64,000 bases of DNA from the NCBI GenBank assembly GCA_023053575.1, contig JAKZAP010000005.1, positions 9,548,001-9,612,000 on the forward strand. The letters run 5' to 3'. Position 1 is the first letter of the stretch. The number at the start of each line of letters is the position of its first letter. The notes below the pieces were generated by a model. It saw nothing but the letters and a program-made list of their open reading frames with translations, ran no database searches and was not told the origin of the DNA. The DNA is from Branchinecta lynchi (taxonomy: Eukaryota; Arthropoda; Branchiopoda; Anostraca; Branchinectidae). This document shows, piece after piece, positions 11,560 to 23,356 of the stretch. A program made the position numbers and the translations under genes.

Positions 11560-12290
11560 GTAGATGGCTCCACGTTTGGACCCGTTTGAAAATTCTGCCC
11601 ACGAACGGGGAGGGGGTTTGGGGTTGCAATTTTATATTTACTCCAGTACTCCCCTACTATCCATTAATACGCACATTTCATGGTCCTTGCTTCGACCGGG
11701 TTCTAGCTACGACCTTAAGTCATGTGCATTGTCGGCCAAGTTGCCCTTGGGGCGTTTGCGGGTTGGGGGTGGGACTCACTAAAGAAAACAAGTACCGAAG
11801 CCATCAGTCACGGTTCGCAAATTACAAAGTGGTCCCATCCCAGTTGCCTCAAGACCTTACGTCATTGTGCATTGTCGGCCCAGTTACCCCTGGAGCAGTC
11901 GGGGGTTGGGTGGGGGGGAGAATCACTAAAGACAGTAAAGAAAACAAGTATCCCAAGCCATCAGGCACGTTTCGCAAGTTACGACGTGGGCCCGTCCCAG
12001 TTGCATGCCCCTGAACTGGAAGGTTGAGGGGGAGGGGTCGGGGACTCCCCGAAAAACAACAACAACAAACAACAACAACAACAACAAAAACCAAATAAAC
12101 ACATCTAGAGGCTGATATGTCCACAAATATGCCAAACTTGAATTGCGCGGTTAATGGAATTACCTCATGGGGGTTCAAGGAACAAAGAATTTCATCCTCC
12201 TATCTCCAGCTGTTGTCCAGTTACGAACATTAGTCACTGGAAAATCTGGACCCCAGCAGCCGATGAACTGGGTGAGTTATGGGAGGTGAA
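11560..12290 (+). repeat. Degenerate tandem array, family F4
   Basis: Units of about 140 bp. The two clearest (about 11715-11850 and 11857-12010) share GTGCATTGTCGGCC, a G-rich run after GCCCTTGGGGCG or CCCCTGGAGCAG, AATCACTAAAG and CCCGTCCCAGTTGC. A further unit near 12185 has ATTTCATCCTCC and TATCTCCAGC. The same family recurs at 31310-31700. Overlapping open frames up to 156 codons are repeat artefacts. Confidence 0.6.
12055..12090 (+). repeat. (CAA)n microsatellite
   Basis: An AAC/CAA trinucleotide run with two interruptions. Confidence 0.85.
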
Positions 12291-12307
12291 ACCCTCAAAT
12301 GAAACAA

Positions 12308-12698
12308 CTACACTGTCAGAAGTTTCATAGCAGATTGCGCATAATCCTTTCAAGAATAACACCTTTTCACTTAGAAATAAAGTGTTATGACCAATTAAGT
12401 TTATACTATTTCGTGCCTAGATCTCCAACAGCACCTTCAATAGGTAAAAATACTACACTGTCAGAAGTTACATAATGACAACAGAAGGATGCGCGGTTTC
12501 AACAGATAACACTTTAGAATGTTATCTATTTATGTTTCTTTCGTTCCCGTTAGTATTTTTACCAATTGAAGGTGTTGTTGAAGATCTAGGCACGAAATAG
12601 TGTAAACTTAATTGGTCATAGCACTTTATTTCTAAGTGAAAAGGTATTATTCTTGAAAGTGTTATACACTATCTGTTACGAAACTTCCGACAGTGTAG
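12308..12698. mobile_element. Foldback TIR element, CACTGTCAG family, copy 2
   Basis: Same arms as 44-421: starts CTACACTGTCAGAAG, ends GACAGTGTAG, with TA at both borders. The central region is the reverse complement of that of copy 1, so the two copies were inserted in opposite orientations. Near 12453 the loop contains a further CTACACTGTCAGAAGTTACA, a nested terminus like the element at 41038. No coding capacity. Confidence 0.8.
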
Positions 12699-12970
12699 AC
12701 CCCAACGCCGGTATATCAAGATTCAACTAAATTCAAGTAAATAACCATAAAAAGTGGTGAAAACCGAAAACCGGCACTAGCGGCTGCAAGAGTGGATTAT
12801 TCACAGACTGCAGCTGCATGAATACTCCACTGAAAATGGGACAAGCGGAAGTGTTACACATTTCGATGTATTTTACCCGAAGATGCAAATCATATCGATA
12901 CTTTTTGACGGTGACAAAAAAAATGCAATATTTCTGTGTCAACTCCAATGTCGGTGCGGACACGCCCCAG

Positions 12971-13108
12971 AACTCTAATTGCCGAGCACCATGGATAGAT
13001 CCAAATAAAGCCAAAGACTCATGTAAACGAAAGTGGACCATTTCTCTTCGCAGAAAGACATTCTGCAAGTTACGGTTCCAAACAGTCAGAAAATCAGGGC
13101 AACTTCAG
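12971..13108 (+). CDS. Possible host exon, unrecognised
   Basis: Bounded by CGCCCCAG (acceptor, weak pyrimidine tract) and GTAATC after CAACTTCAG (donor). It gives 46 complete codons (NSNCRAPWIDPNKAKDSCKR, then a basic stretch to KSGQLQ), phase 0 at both ends. It would follow exon B if the 9530 donor is used, but would then need another exon before the one at 26176. Confidence 0.25.
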
Positions 13109-13641
13109 GTAATCTCGACAAAAATCAAAGTGGTAGGTGCTGGTCGGTTGCAGGCTAGGGAATTCAGCTTAATTGGGTTTAATTGTTTCGTGGCGATATG
13201 ACAGTGGCTTCAGCAGAAAGCATTGGATTTCTGTTCCTTGACAGTAGGCTCCTTATAGTTGAAATACTGGAACATCTCTTCTCTACCCTGCCGAATGCTC
13301 TACTTTCGGATAAACCTCAAAATTTAAGTTAAATGGATCAGTTTATTGATCAGCCAACAGAAAACTAATCGAAGGTGATGAAAAACTTGCAAAGCTTTGT
13401 AAAATTATGAGGCACTGTGATCGGCACTTCCCCCAATGTGAATTTATGTATATCGTCACGGTGCTTTAAATGCTTCTTTATTGAACATTCCCAAAAGTGT
13501 TAATTATCTATTCTTAGACGAACACCTAATCTCTACACGAGAATCTAATTTATACTCCTTTCATACGTAGGCCCAGGGTTGGAAAGTACTTCAAGTGTGT
13601 GTACTTCATATTTATGTCCTACCACAACCGAAGTACTTGAG

Positions 13642-14250
13642 TTTTTGGGATCCGAAAACGTAAGAGGAGGGAGGGATGCATATGACTCCATAAGAGCTGT
13701 CTGTCTCTCCGTCCGTCCGTCTGGCAAACAAAATATTTTTAACAGCTAAATGAGATAGTGATTTAGAGATAAGAAGTCATGCTGAGCACGTATATCGATA
13801 TCATTTTCTCGCCGGACAAGTAGTTCGGTCGGAATCCGGCCAAAACCGAAAAACTCGTTAAAAGAAAAAGTTTTATTTGAAGTTCATTAGATGTTCTGTG
13901 AGTATGAAGATATGCTGAATACGAATATTAATATAGTTTTCTTGCAGGACAAGTAGTTCGCCTGGCATCTGGCCAAACCGGAAAATTTCTTAAAAGTGAA
14001 AGTCTTATCTGAAGTTGATTAGATGTTCCATGTACGGGTAAAAAGACATGCTGAATCCGTATCATTTTCTACCCAGACATATGGTTCGCCCGGAATCCGG
14101 CTGAAACCGGAAAAAAAAATTTAAAGTACAAGCTTTATCTGAAGTTGATTAGAGGTAAGGAGATATAATGAATTCGTTTTTGAGCTTTAATTTATTGCCA
14201 GACAAATAGTTCGCCCCGGATCCGGCCGAAGCCAGACATTTGGCAGAAGT
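13642..14250 (+). repeat. F1 element copy a, truncated
   Basis: Begins TTTTTGGGATCCGAAAACG, then the TCCGTCCGTCCGTCTG block and four ~135-bp units containing GACAAGTAGTTCGCC and GGAATCCGGCCAAAACCG. The standard right end (AGTAAAGCAGGAAG to GGTCTTGTT) is missing: the sequence passes from GGCAGAAGT directly into RT-coding DNA. Confidence 0.75.
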
Positions 14251-14253
14251 AAC

Positions 14254-15030
14254 CGCCCTATAACCGTTTCCCCGACGTAAAGCAAAGTCAGGGAGCTTCT
14301 TAAATTGTTAAGAAAGAAGTTACAAAAAAGTGCCACATGCCCGATTACCAATTCGGTTTTCACTCTGGCTTGGGATCGCCCAAGCTCTCTTTGCGCTGTC
14401 GTCTTTTCTTCAAGAAGCTGACCGGTTGAAAACTTCTTTGGCGTTGGCGGGTCATGACGTAAAAAGAGTCTTTGATTCTGTCGTCCATCCACACGCACTG
14501 TTAGAGCTTCGCACTCCTGGAGTGCAATCTGGGGCCATTAGAGTCATGAAAGACATTTATGTCAATCTTAATTTGAGCAGTTTGGAGTTCAAGCTACAAC
14601 TTCCTGAAATGAGAATTTTCAAAGGAGTCAGGCAAGGGGCGATTAATAGCCCCACATTATTTGACAATGCAATCCTGAGTTCAAAACCCCTTGCACTTCT
14701 GTCTATGATGGCATCGGTTGCTCGATGATAGCGTATGCTCATGACATTCTAAACCTTAGTGGTGTCACAAGTGGAATCAAAGTGTTTTCCGATAACTGGT
14801 TTCAGAATATGAAGCAACTGGACTTAAATTTAACAAGGGGAAACGGAATTCTTGATGTTGAACTCGACTGAGCCGATGGTCATCGAACTTGTAGGATGTC
14901 AAGTCCAGAGCAAATCAAGTCTCACTTACCTAGGACTTCCGATCGGAGATTCAGTCAAAACTACTAGAAAATTACTGATAACTCATTTGCGGAAGCGCAT
15001 CAGTGGAGCAGTGCTTCCAATTTATTTTTT
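14254..15030 (+). pseudogene. Non-LTR RT remnant (same family as 32.5-36.8 kb)
   Basis: Recognisable in three frames: RPITVSP (14254), DYQFGFHSGLGSPKLSL (14340), VFDSVVHPHALLEL (motif A region), GVRQGAINSPTLF (motif B), AYAHDIL at 14730 and SSLTYLGLPIGDSVK (14915). The catalytic YADD is changed to YAHD and there are several frameshifts and stops, so the copy is dead. Box order matches the split RT at 32.5-36.8 kb, including an F1 copy immediately upstream. Confidence 0.8.
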
Positions 15031-15039
15031 TGAAAATCA

Positions 15040-15120
15040 GGAACGGCCTCGAAAAAATCGGGAGATAATTCTAAGAAATCAGGGGGAAAATCGGGAGATA
15101 ATTTTAAGAGATTGAGGGGA
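15040..15120 (+). repeat. Short tandem repeat, ~38 bp
   Basis: Two to three units around AAAATCGGGAGATAATTCTA and AGAAATCAGGGGG. Confidence 0.55.
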
Positions 15121-15249
15121 AATAGGGAGTTTTTAAACTGTGATTATGTCTGACAAAGCAATTTTAGAGTTAGCTTTGGTACAAAAAAGGCATTGAGTAA
15201 CTGCATTCAACTTGTTGCATGTGAAAATACTCATTTAATTCCTCATACT

Positions 15250-15760
15250 TGTAATAATAAATTACCGAATCCCAACCATTATAGCGAATGATATTTAACC
15301 GATAGCTTATTCAGGATTCCGTGTAACTACCAAATCTCCATAAATAGACCGAATAGTCCTGGCATCGAAAAATTACCAAATGATTTCAGTACATTCTCTC
15401 ACCAAATTTGTGAGAACTACCGAATACTGGCAATTATACCGAATCCCGCTCGTTATACCGAAGAGATTTGTACCAATAGCCTATTTAGGATTCTGTATAA
15501 CTACCGGATCCCCGGAATCTATCGAATAGTTCTACTATAAAAAAAATACCGAACAGTTTTAGTCAAATTTTGGGCATCCGGCCCGAAATTTTACCGAATC
15601 TTAAAAACGTGGGGGGTGCAACACCCCCACCCCATCGGGGCGTCACAAGCTCATTTCCGTTGGGTGTGGGGGGGGGGAGAGAGCCAAACAAATTTCACGA
15701 ATCTACAAGAAATTCTACCGAATCTTCGAAACTTACAATTGAGCTTTGATTTGTTTCAAA
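15250..15760 (+). repeat. Array rich in TACCGAAT, family F5
   Basis: Two diverged ~190-bp units (TATTCAGGATTCCGTGTAAC near 15310, TTAGGATTCTGTATAACTA near 15484), both followed by ACCGAATAGT-like motifs. The heptamer ACCGAAT recurs many times. A C/G-rich insert with GGGGGTGCAACACCCCCACC lies at about 15610-15680. Confidence 0.55.
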
Positions 15761-16440
15761 TTTCTAAATGCAAAAATGAAATGTATTAAGTACCATTAGC
15801 AATACTGACGGGCAGCCCGAATGCTGATTAGACAGCTACTAGGCATCGTTTCTGCGAAGACTACATGGAGTATATTACTGGACACCATTCCAACAACAGT
15901 GTATATGTTCTGTACCCAAGATGAGATTAAACTGAGAGCACCATACAAAAGCTTTTAAGTTCGCATTTCGCACAACTGTCTACCATGCAAATTCTGGCTT
16001 TGAACCTTAGTAAAAAAAAAAACATTTCAATCCGGAGAGTGCGAGGCTCTGGCAGCAGCTTCCAAGACTATATTAAAGCGAGCGCCTTCGGCGAAATTTT
16101 TCACTTCTGCTTTTTCTGCCAAAATTCAACTATTTCCCATACAGATTCTAGTTTATAATGTTTATCAACTCCTAAGCCTAAAACTCAAGAAAACCCTAAC
16201 TAAATGAGAAGCCCTTACACAATACGGATAAAACTACCAAAGGCGCCGCGGGTGAAGCTGTGGGAAACACTTATGATCAATCACCTTTTTTGGTGCAGTA
16301 AATGCTGCATTAATGCTGCATTTTCTTTTTCTTTTCTGTCCGAAAGCTGTTACCTTTTTTTCTTCTCTGACACTTCTAGAATACCAAAATTTAAGTCAGG
16401 AAGAAGAAGACGAAAAAGAATTATCTGTATAAAGCTGACA

Positions 16441-16550
16441 CAATGGATTTTTATAGGTTTTTCCCTCTGATCTATGTGTTTTTTGTACTTTTTTGTTCGA
16501 CCAGCAGGCAACCCCCCCCCCCCTGAAATAAATTCCTGGATACGGGCCTG
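16441..16550 (-). mobile_element. hAT-type MITE, truncated copy
   Basis: Ends CTGGATACGGGCCTG, one TIR of the family best seen at 56790-56977, and keeps the inner TTCCCTCTGATCTATG. The other end and its TIR are missing. A C-run lies near 16511. Confidence 0.7.
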
Positions 16551-17199
16551 CATGGAGCTCTGTGATCTTTCGGTTTACTGACTTTTAATTATTTTGGTTG
16601 TTGTTGTTGTGTTTCTGTTTTTTTTTTTCATTTCTTTTACAATACTCTGTCTCTACCGAGACTGGTTAAAAGTAAATTTAATTCAGTTCAATTGCCTGGA
16701 TCAAACATTACATTTTTGGGATCCCATCGAAAGCTTTTAGTCTTGTTACTTAAGTAGACTACAACTTTCCTATAGGCCGATTTATGTACAAACCGTTTCC
16801 TGCAGGATTTATTTCAAACCTTCGTTTCTGCTAAAATACAGATATTTCTGCAGAGTACCAAATAATGTTTATACTACGTGATGCAGGAACATTTCTGAAA
16901 ATTGGCCTCTTTTTCGACAGAGAGATTTTGTTACAAAACCCTATGGCTGCCTCAAAAGGTACACCTCTTCAACCTTGAATATTCCCTCCAGGACAAAAAT
17001 AACAGTCTTACTTTGGGGTCCAAGTCGCCCACGGTAAGCCATCTAATATTACATTTGTAACGAATAAGTGGCATATCGTTCGTCTAGAAATGAGTCCAAG
17101 CAAGTTAAGAGCAGTGAAATTCAAGGTTTGTCTACTACCTCTACTACCTCTACGCATGAGAGTAGGCATGGGGGTGAGTCACCGGATTTTAGGATTGAC

Positions 17200-17440
17200 G
17201 TCGAAATTGTGACCAAAATGTTGGAATTCGGAATAAGTATAATACCGAATAATTATGGACTGATAGTCGGGATTCTACCGAATAATTTACAGTAGTAGTC
17301 TTTTCGGGATTCAGTATAACTATGGAATCCCGGTAACTATACCGAATAATTCTGACATAGAAAATTACCGAATAACTTAAGTATATTTATCCCGAATTCC
17401 GATAATTCTACCGAATAATTATGGACCAATATTCGGGTTC
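17200..17440 (+). repeat. Array rich in TACCGAAT, family F5, second locus
   Basis: Contains TACCGAATAATTATGGAC twice and TTCGGGATTCAGTATAAC, the same layout as 15250-15760 but more regular. Non-coding. Confidence 0.55.
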
Positions 17441-17944
17441 GATATTTCGTGCTGCTACTACTCTCTGGAGCTGCATTAACAGCTTGACTATGTTCTCCGA
17501 ACTTCCACTACTTAAAACTTGAAGTACCACGCACTTAAAACTAAAGTACTCCTTAAGTCCATCCGTTGTCAGGTACTTGACACTCGAATATAAAGTTTGA
17601 AGCCAAGCTGACCATTCACACAAAAGAAATAGAAAACCGTGATTTTCGGGTTTTTTTCTTGATCAGCTAATTATCCCTATAGGATGATGTGCGAGGGATA
17701 ACTACAAATTCGGATATTTCGGTTGCACTTCCTGCAAACCGTCCTCCCTCAGCGAAAAAAACAAACAACGAAATCATAAAATCCAACACAATACCAACAG
17801 AAAAATGATGCTAAAAACCAGAAGAACGATGCGGATTGAAACGACAAACAAATTCAAATAAAATAACGAATACTAAAATGTGCGTGTTAAAAGTGTATAT
17901 GTACAAATCTGTGATTATTTTCCAATTCTGAATTCTGTGTCTAT

Positions 17945-19490
17945 TCCACTGTGCACTTCCAGATAAGCTAGGACGATGAAACTTGGCAGGCATATCAGGG
18001 ACCCCAAATGATTAAGTTGGAAATAGTCACTTCCCTGGTCCGAGCATCGTGGGGGGAGTAGTGCAGGGAGAATCCGGAAACTTGAGGTATTTATAACTTT
18101 TGAACGGGTGATCTGATCTTAATGAAACTTGATATTTGGAAACAGCTCGTGTCTCAGACGACCCACTTTAAACCCGAACCGGATCCGGTTACATTGGGGG
18201 GAGTTGGAGCGGGGAGCCGGAAATCTTCGGAAACGCTTAGAGTGGAGGGATCGGGATGAAACTTGGTGGGAAGAACAAGCGCAAGTCCTAGACAAATGAT
18301 TGACATAACCGGACCTGATTTGTGTACTGTGGGGGGAGTTTGGGGGGGGAGGATTCTGGTGATCCAGCGAGTTCGGTACTTCCTCGATCATGTAATAAGA
18401 TGATGAAACTCGGCAAGAATATGAGGGATCCGAATAGATCGACATGAGAATAGTCGTTTGCACGATTCGAACGTCGTGGGGGGGGGGAGTGGAGGGATTG
18501 CGGAATCTAGTGGCATTTATAACTTTTGAACGGGCGTTCGGATTTGAATGAAACTTGGCAAGTGGAAAAAGCTGTTGTCTCAGATGTTCCATGTCAAGTC
18601 CGGACCGAATCCGATACTTGGGGGGGGGGGGTGAACTGGAAGGGGACACCGGAATTTCTGTGAAACCCTTAGTGTCGAGAGATCGAGTGGAGTTTGCTGG
18701 GAAGAACAAGCATAATCGTTAGGTACGTTCTTGACGGAACCAGATCACGTCGGGGCTCTTTCGTGGGAGTTGGAGTGGATTTCACGGAATTCTGGTGATC
18801 GCGAGATAGGACGATATAACTAGGCAGGCATATTATTGACCCGGCCAAATAGACTTAAGGACCCGACACAATGCCCTAGGAAGACTTCTGTTCCTGGACC
18901 CGACCATTTTTCGGGGAGTGGAGGGAGAGGAAATCCGCGGAAATTACTGACTTCCGTAGGCTGCGAAAAAATGGTCTGATTCAAGTGAAACTTTATGGGT
19001 GATAAAAACTGATTAGGCAAAGCATGTGTACGAACCCATGCGGGCATGGTTGGCAGGGTGGGGGGGTCCGGAAACTTTGTGACATGCACAAAAACCAAAC
19101 GGATGGGCAGAATGGAATGCAGCTTGGACAGTACAAAGTTATGCGGCCTAGATTTGCGATTTAGCGTCCGAACCGAATCCGACCAAGGTAAGAGGAGGAT
19201 GAAGTAGGAACCGGAAATTTGCAGATATGCTCCGATTCAAGTTAAACTTGATGGATAGGGAGAAGAGATGTTAGTGTGTGTCCGAGTCGTATTCGGCCAC
19301 AGTAGGGGGAGTCCCGGAAATGCTGTGGCTGGCATAGGGGTTAAACGAGTGAAGTGATTTGAATGAAACTTGGAAAGTAGAGACGTCTGCCTTAGATGAC
19401 AAAGTTTAGGGTCTGGACCAGATCCGAGCACGGTGCGGAGGGGTTTCGGAATTCCTGGAAAAATGCTCAGATTCACTTTCGCGCTTCTCA
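17945..19490 (+). repeat. Degenerate array, family F2 (plus), ~1.5 kb
   Basis: At least five diverged units of 250-350 bp. Each runs through ATAACTTTTGAACGGG, a short spacer with GATTTGAATGAAACTTGG, then TCCGGACCGAATCCGA or CCGGATCCGGTT, a G-run of 6-10 bases, a GGAAT-rich block and GGATGAAACTTGGTGGGAAG. A 196-codon minus frame at 18119-18709 lies wholly inside the array and is not a gene. Other loci: 1955-2620, 57233-57560, 61690-62580. Confidence 0.7.
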
Positions 19491-19738
19491 CACCACCTAC
19501 TCCTAAGAAATGCCATATGAGCTTGTAATTCTTGTTCTTGCTAATTCCCGCAAGTATGTAAACTGCAATGGATCACAATAAAAAAAACTCCTTAAATTAT
19601 ACTAAATTCGGTATAGTGATTTCTTGAAGATTCTGAAAGGTAGCTAAATAATAATTATCTTTCGAGACCGAAAAATTGTCAAACTAGCCGATAATTTCCG
19701 CTTCCGAGATCGTTAAACGTCCACATGGTGATATACTT

Positions 19739-20163
19739 AGTTGTATCAGGAACAAATAATCAGATAGAACCTCCGTCTCCCAATCTCTATACTAAGACTA
19801 TTCGCAGTCGAGTATTGCCCCGTACCGTTTTCGCTCCGAACGAGCGGACGTTAGCAGCTTTGCGGCACATCCCGTTTGGTTACCTCTACAATTAGCTACA
19901 TCGCTGTGAAACCGCCTTGAGGAGAAGAAGAAGACAAAGCTGATTGGTTCTTTGGACGCGCTCAAGATCGGGTCAGTGGGCGGAGTACGCCTCCTGCATT
20001 TTGTTTCTCTGCGATGAGCAACGGCGAAGACGGAAATAGAGTAGACGGGTTAAAAGCTACAGTAAATACCTCTAGGTCCGCTCAGTTTTTTCGCGGTATT
20101 CTCAGTCGCTGCATGGTACCTAAGACAGAGGTTTTATCTGATTATTTGTTCTTGGTTGTATTA
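19739..20163. mobile_element. TIR element, ~425 bp
   Basis: Terminal inverted repeats of about 40 bp: TTGTATCAGGAACAAATAAT plus CAGATAGAACCTCCGTC on the left, complementary on the right from 20122. No transposase. The terminus AACAAATAA-AGATAGAAC..GTCTCCCTATCTCTGT recurs singly at about 22796-22855 (reverse) and 41195-41240. Confidence 0.65.
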
Positions 20164-20283
20164 GTCCTCTTACTTGCCACTCGATATTCTCGAAGGTGTT
20201 AGAACCCTTTTAACTCCGGCGGGAGATCCCTGAGTAATTAATGAGCAATGGCCATCTTACTTTGAAGAGTGAATTGTCCAGTT

Positions 20284-20700
20284 CAGTTCAGTTCAGTTTT
20301 ATTAAAATCAAAATAAAGGAACAAAATAAATTTCGACCTCTACAAAGCTCCATGGCCCGAAATGTGTTCAAGTAATTTGTGGATAACGGTGCCTACCGTG
20401 AGGATTTTGAAGAAAAGAGGGGATATAAATTATCGACGTAGACGAACTGGAAAATGGAAGTTTAATTGAATTCGTACGAGTCCCTTGTACCTAATACCAT
20501 CATAAATAGACAAGTCTAAGATTGAAACCGCTGAGCTTTTGTACCTGCAGAAATAATTCCTACCTCAATTTTATTCTGTAATGCTCTTCATTCCACCGAG
20601 GGAACGCTCTCACCGAGAAATTACAAGTGCCCTCCCGTGTCTCTGGAAATGTCTTGTTCCTTTTCGAAACCTGTGGGAAATCACAACAGGGTTAGAGAAC
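20284..20700 (-). mobile_element. 3' end of a non-LTR element, minus strand
   Basis: On the minus strand it ends AATAAAACTGAACTGAACTG, a short-unit 3' tail typical of many non-LTR elements. The DNA upstream contains degenerate coding-like stretches only; no RT box can be read with confidence. Confidence 0.4.
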
Positions 20701-21052
20701 GTATATATTTTGTGATTGTTGCGCAAATTTCAGTCTTACCCTCGAACAAAAATGTAGCCTGTTAAGCCTCTACTAGGATTGCCTTAATGAGGGTTAAATG
20801 GGGTACGGAGTAAAATTTCTATTACCAGGACATAGTGTAAAGTTAGGTGGAGAATACGGAAAGGTAAAGCTGGGCCAGTCCTAAGAATAGAGAATCGGCG
20901 AGTAGGCTACTACGATCAGAGAAATTTTCACTACGAAGTGAAGCCAATCAACATAGAAGTCGAAGAAAATTATTTGACTTGGGTAATGTCCTTGATTTAC
21001 AAAACATTTGAAGCTTTTTCAAGTAATAAAAAAAAAGGGTAATAGCTTATGC

Positions 21053-21236
21053 GTCACATGGATGCGTCATTTCCGAGCAACATTTCGACTATTCTTGGCA
21101 AGGGTCCTCTTCAGGCTGAAAGCTAGAAACCGCTAGAAACCTCACTTTTCTAGCTTTGGACTTGATGAGGACCCTTGCCAAGAAGGTCCGAAACATCGCT
21201 GAAAGAAAATAGCTGACGTATTCTTTTAGCGCAGTC
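21053..21236. mobile_element. Foldback module, family M, copy 2
   Basis: Left half has TTCTTGGCAAGGGTCCTCTT, right half GATGAGGACCCTTGCCAAGA. The halves are joined by a short inverted repeat around CTAGAAACC and TTTCTAG. Confidence 0.65.
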
Positions 21237-21447
21237 ATCTACGAAGGGCTAAATGAATTTTTTTTACAAGAAGGGCCAATTTGGCAGAGAACAGATTCAA
21301 GGCCAAACGAAAAACATGAGCCTGTACACAAGCCTGGACTTGTTGGTCCTATTACATTGTAAAGCTTTTATTTAATATAAACTCACCTTCTACCGTGCCC
21401 ACGGACCAGACCAAACAGAGTTCGCATCAAACATTTTGTTCCACGTA

Positions 21448-21631
21448 CTGGCCCGTATCCAGGATTTATTTCGGGGGAGTTTTGCCTTTCGGGGGGGGGG
21501 GTTGCCTGCTGGTCGGACAAAAAGGTACAAAAATCCATAGATCAGAGGGAAAAGCCTATAAAAATGACTATTTTTGTATGTTTCGGGGAGATTTCAACCC
21601 CCTAGACCCCCCCCCTCTGGATACGGCCTTG
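21448..21631 (+). mobile_element. hAT-type MITE, 184 bp
   Basis: TIRs CTGGCCCGTATCCAGG and CTGGATACGGCCTTG. Flanking 8-bp direct repeats TCCACGTA (21440-21447) and TTCACGTA (21632-21639) match at 7 of 8. Internal AGATCAGAGGGAAAAGCCTA and G/C runs next to the ends. The 8-bp duplication with CA-initiated TIRs is the hAT signature. No transposase. Confidence 0.85.
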
Positions 21632-21774
21632 TTCACGTATCAGCACATTTCAAGCGAGAAAATGTCTGCAGAGATTAGCTGTTAAAAAAAGTGATGAATG
21701 TCACGTTGCTTGTTACTCACAGATGACTCGTAAGGCTCATCGAAGGAATTTTAGCATCGGGTAATCGGGAGAAT

Positions 21775-22084
21775 TTGGCCATATTCCTGTTCAGCGCTTC
21801 CAAGCGGGCTAGTTTCTGTTAATCCCCTCATGCCTCACCGTCATTACTTGGATCAGACATGGTAAACACAGTAGAAAATCGAATCCATAGGGTAGTGGGT
21901 CACTTTCATTTTCTGCTGCTGAAACATATGCAATACCTCCATTACCTGGGACACAGATGACAGGTTTTCCACTTACTAACCTGTGGATCTAGTTTACCAT
22001 GTCTGATCCAAGTAATGACGGTGAGGCATGGGGGGATTAACAGAAACTAGTCCGCTTGGAAGCGCTGTACAGGAATATGGCCAA
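21775..22084. mobile_element. Foldback element with 93-bp arms
   Basis: Arms 21775-21867 and 21992-22084 are complementary with few mismatches. They start TTGGCCATATTCCTGT and include TTCAGCGCTTCCAAGCGG and CATGCCTCACCGTCATTACT. The loop of ~124 bp contains CATAGGGTAGTGGGT and TACCTGGGACACAGATGACA. A one-armed relative with the same loop lies at 47590-47797. Confidence 0.8.
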
Positions 22085-22299
22085 CTAAACTACCCGAAAG
22101 GAGTGAATGCATAAGCAGTTTTGTTACTGATACTTTGGTTGGATCAGAACTTGTATCAGGAAATGGAGTGTATAGTTGGACGTGAGCACAAATGGCGCAA
22201 TATTAATGCTGCACCTGTCAACAAAATCTGTGTTCTGTGCGGTCGTATGGGTATTTAGTTGTACGAAAAGTTGTATGTACTGATATGTAGCATCACGAA

Positions 22300-23340
22300 A
22301 TACTTCCACTTAACTGTGTTGCAGTCGGGATAATCCTAAGCAGTAGTGTCCAGTAGCATCTAGTCTTTTCACAACAGTAGGCTATGCTGTGGCAACATTT
22401 ACTGGGCCTGTATGCTACTAAAGCTTGAAACTTATACAACCAGATTTTCGACAAAAATTTCATCGGGGCTAAAACAAAATAAGTTTTAAATTAAGCAAAC
22501 TAATGTATAAGGCGAAGGAAATTATTCCGTGCCTAGAGGTACTTTTGAATTAATGCCCGTCTACTTTCCTCTCTGCCGCTGCGCATATCGGAGGAAAAAC
22601 TGCAGGAGGCGTACTGAAGAGCGTCACATATGACGTCACAACCATAAATAACCAATCGCCTTTAATTTGTATATTCTCCAGGGCTGCGATATAGCTGTTT
22701 GAAGAGGTACCGAATTGTGACGTTCCGCGTAGCTCCTACCCTACGCTCGCTTGTATCGGGTAGTGTATAGGGATCTGTTCGACTCCTCATGGTCGTATTA
22801 CAGAGATAGGGAGACGGAGGTTCTGGTGCTTATTTGTTCTTGGCTCTATTAAAACATGTGCGTTATGAGCCTCGTTTTTGTTGCAATAGCGCTGCCGCAT
22901 CGCTGCTGCAGCACTTCTTTGCTTTTGCACAATATACGTTTTGGATTCACTTTCTTCTTGGTTGAAGCGGCAGTGCTGCAGCACCTTGCAGGGAAGCACG
23001 GAATTGGTCGGTGAGCAAGTCAACGATTTTCGAGAAGCGCTGCCGTCTTCCTTGGAAGCACTGCAGTGCAAAAACGGATGTAGAAAGAATCAGTCCGGAA
23101 TCAGCCGAGAAGTGGACCTGCATCATGCAACAAAAACGAGGCTATGGTAAAACCAGATTAAAACAAATTGATGATTCTGGTGGATTTTCGAAGCAATGAA
23201 AAACACATGAAAAAAAAGCACTGAAATTTCAATAACGAGACCAATGAACAAGATACAAAAAATTACTAGTCGGGCCGATCTACTGGTTTGAGCGTGGCGC
23301 CATTCTGTCGAAAACAAACTTGTCCAAACTTACTATAGAC
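22300..23340. other. No recognised gene
   Basis: About 1 kb with short frames only. It contains a lone TIR-like block (22796-22855) related to the element at 19739-20163, and CATATGACGTCAC at about 22627. Confidence 0.4.
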
Positions 23341-23356
23341 TGTGTTCTTGAGAGGA

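Noticed and set aside
11544..12014. 156-codon plus ORF and overlapping 101-109 codon frames
   Set aside because: Span F4 tandem units; frames in several registers are all open because of low stop density.
18119..18709. 196-codon minus ORF
   Set aside because: Lies wholly in the F2 array; its proline-rich runs are translated C-tracts and its sequence repeats with the units.
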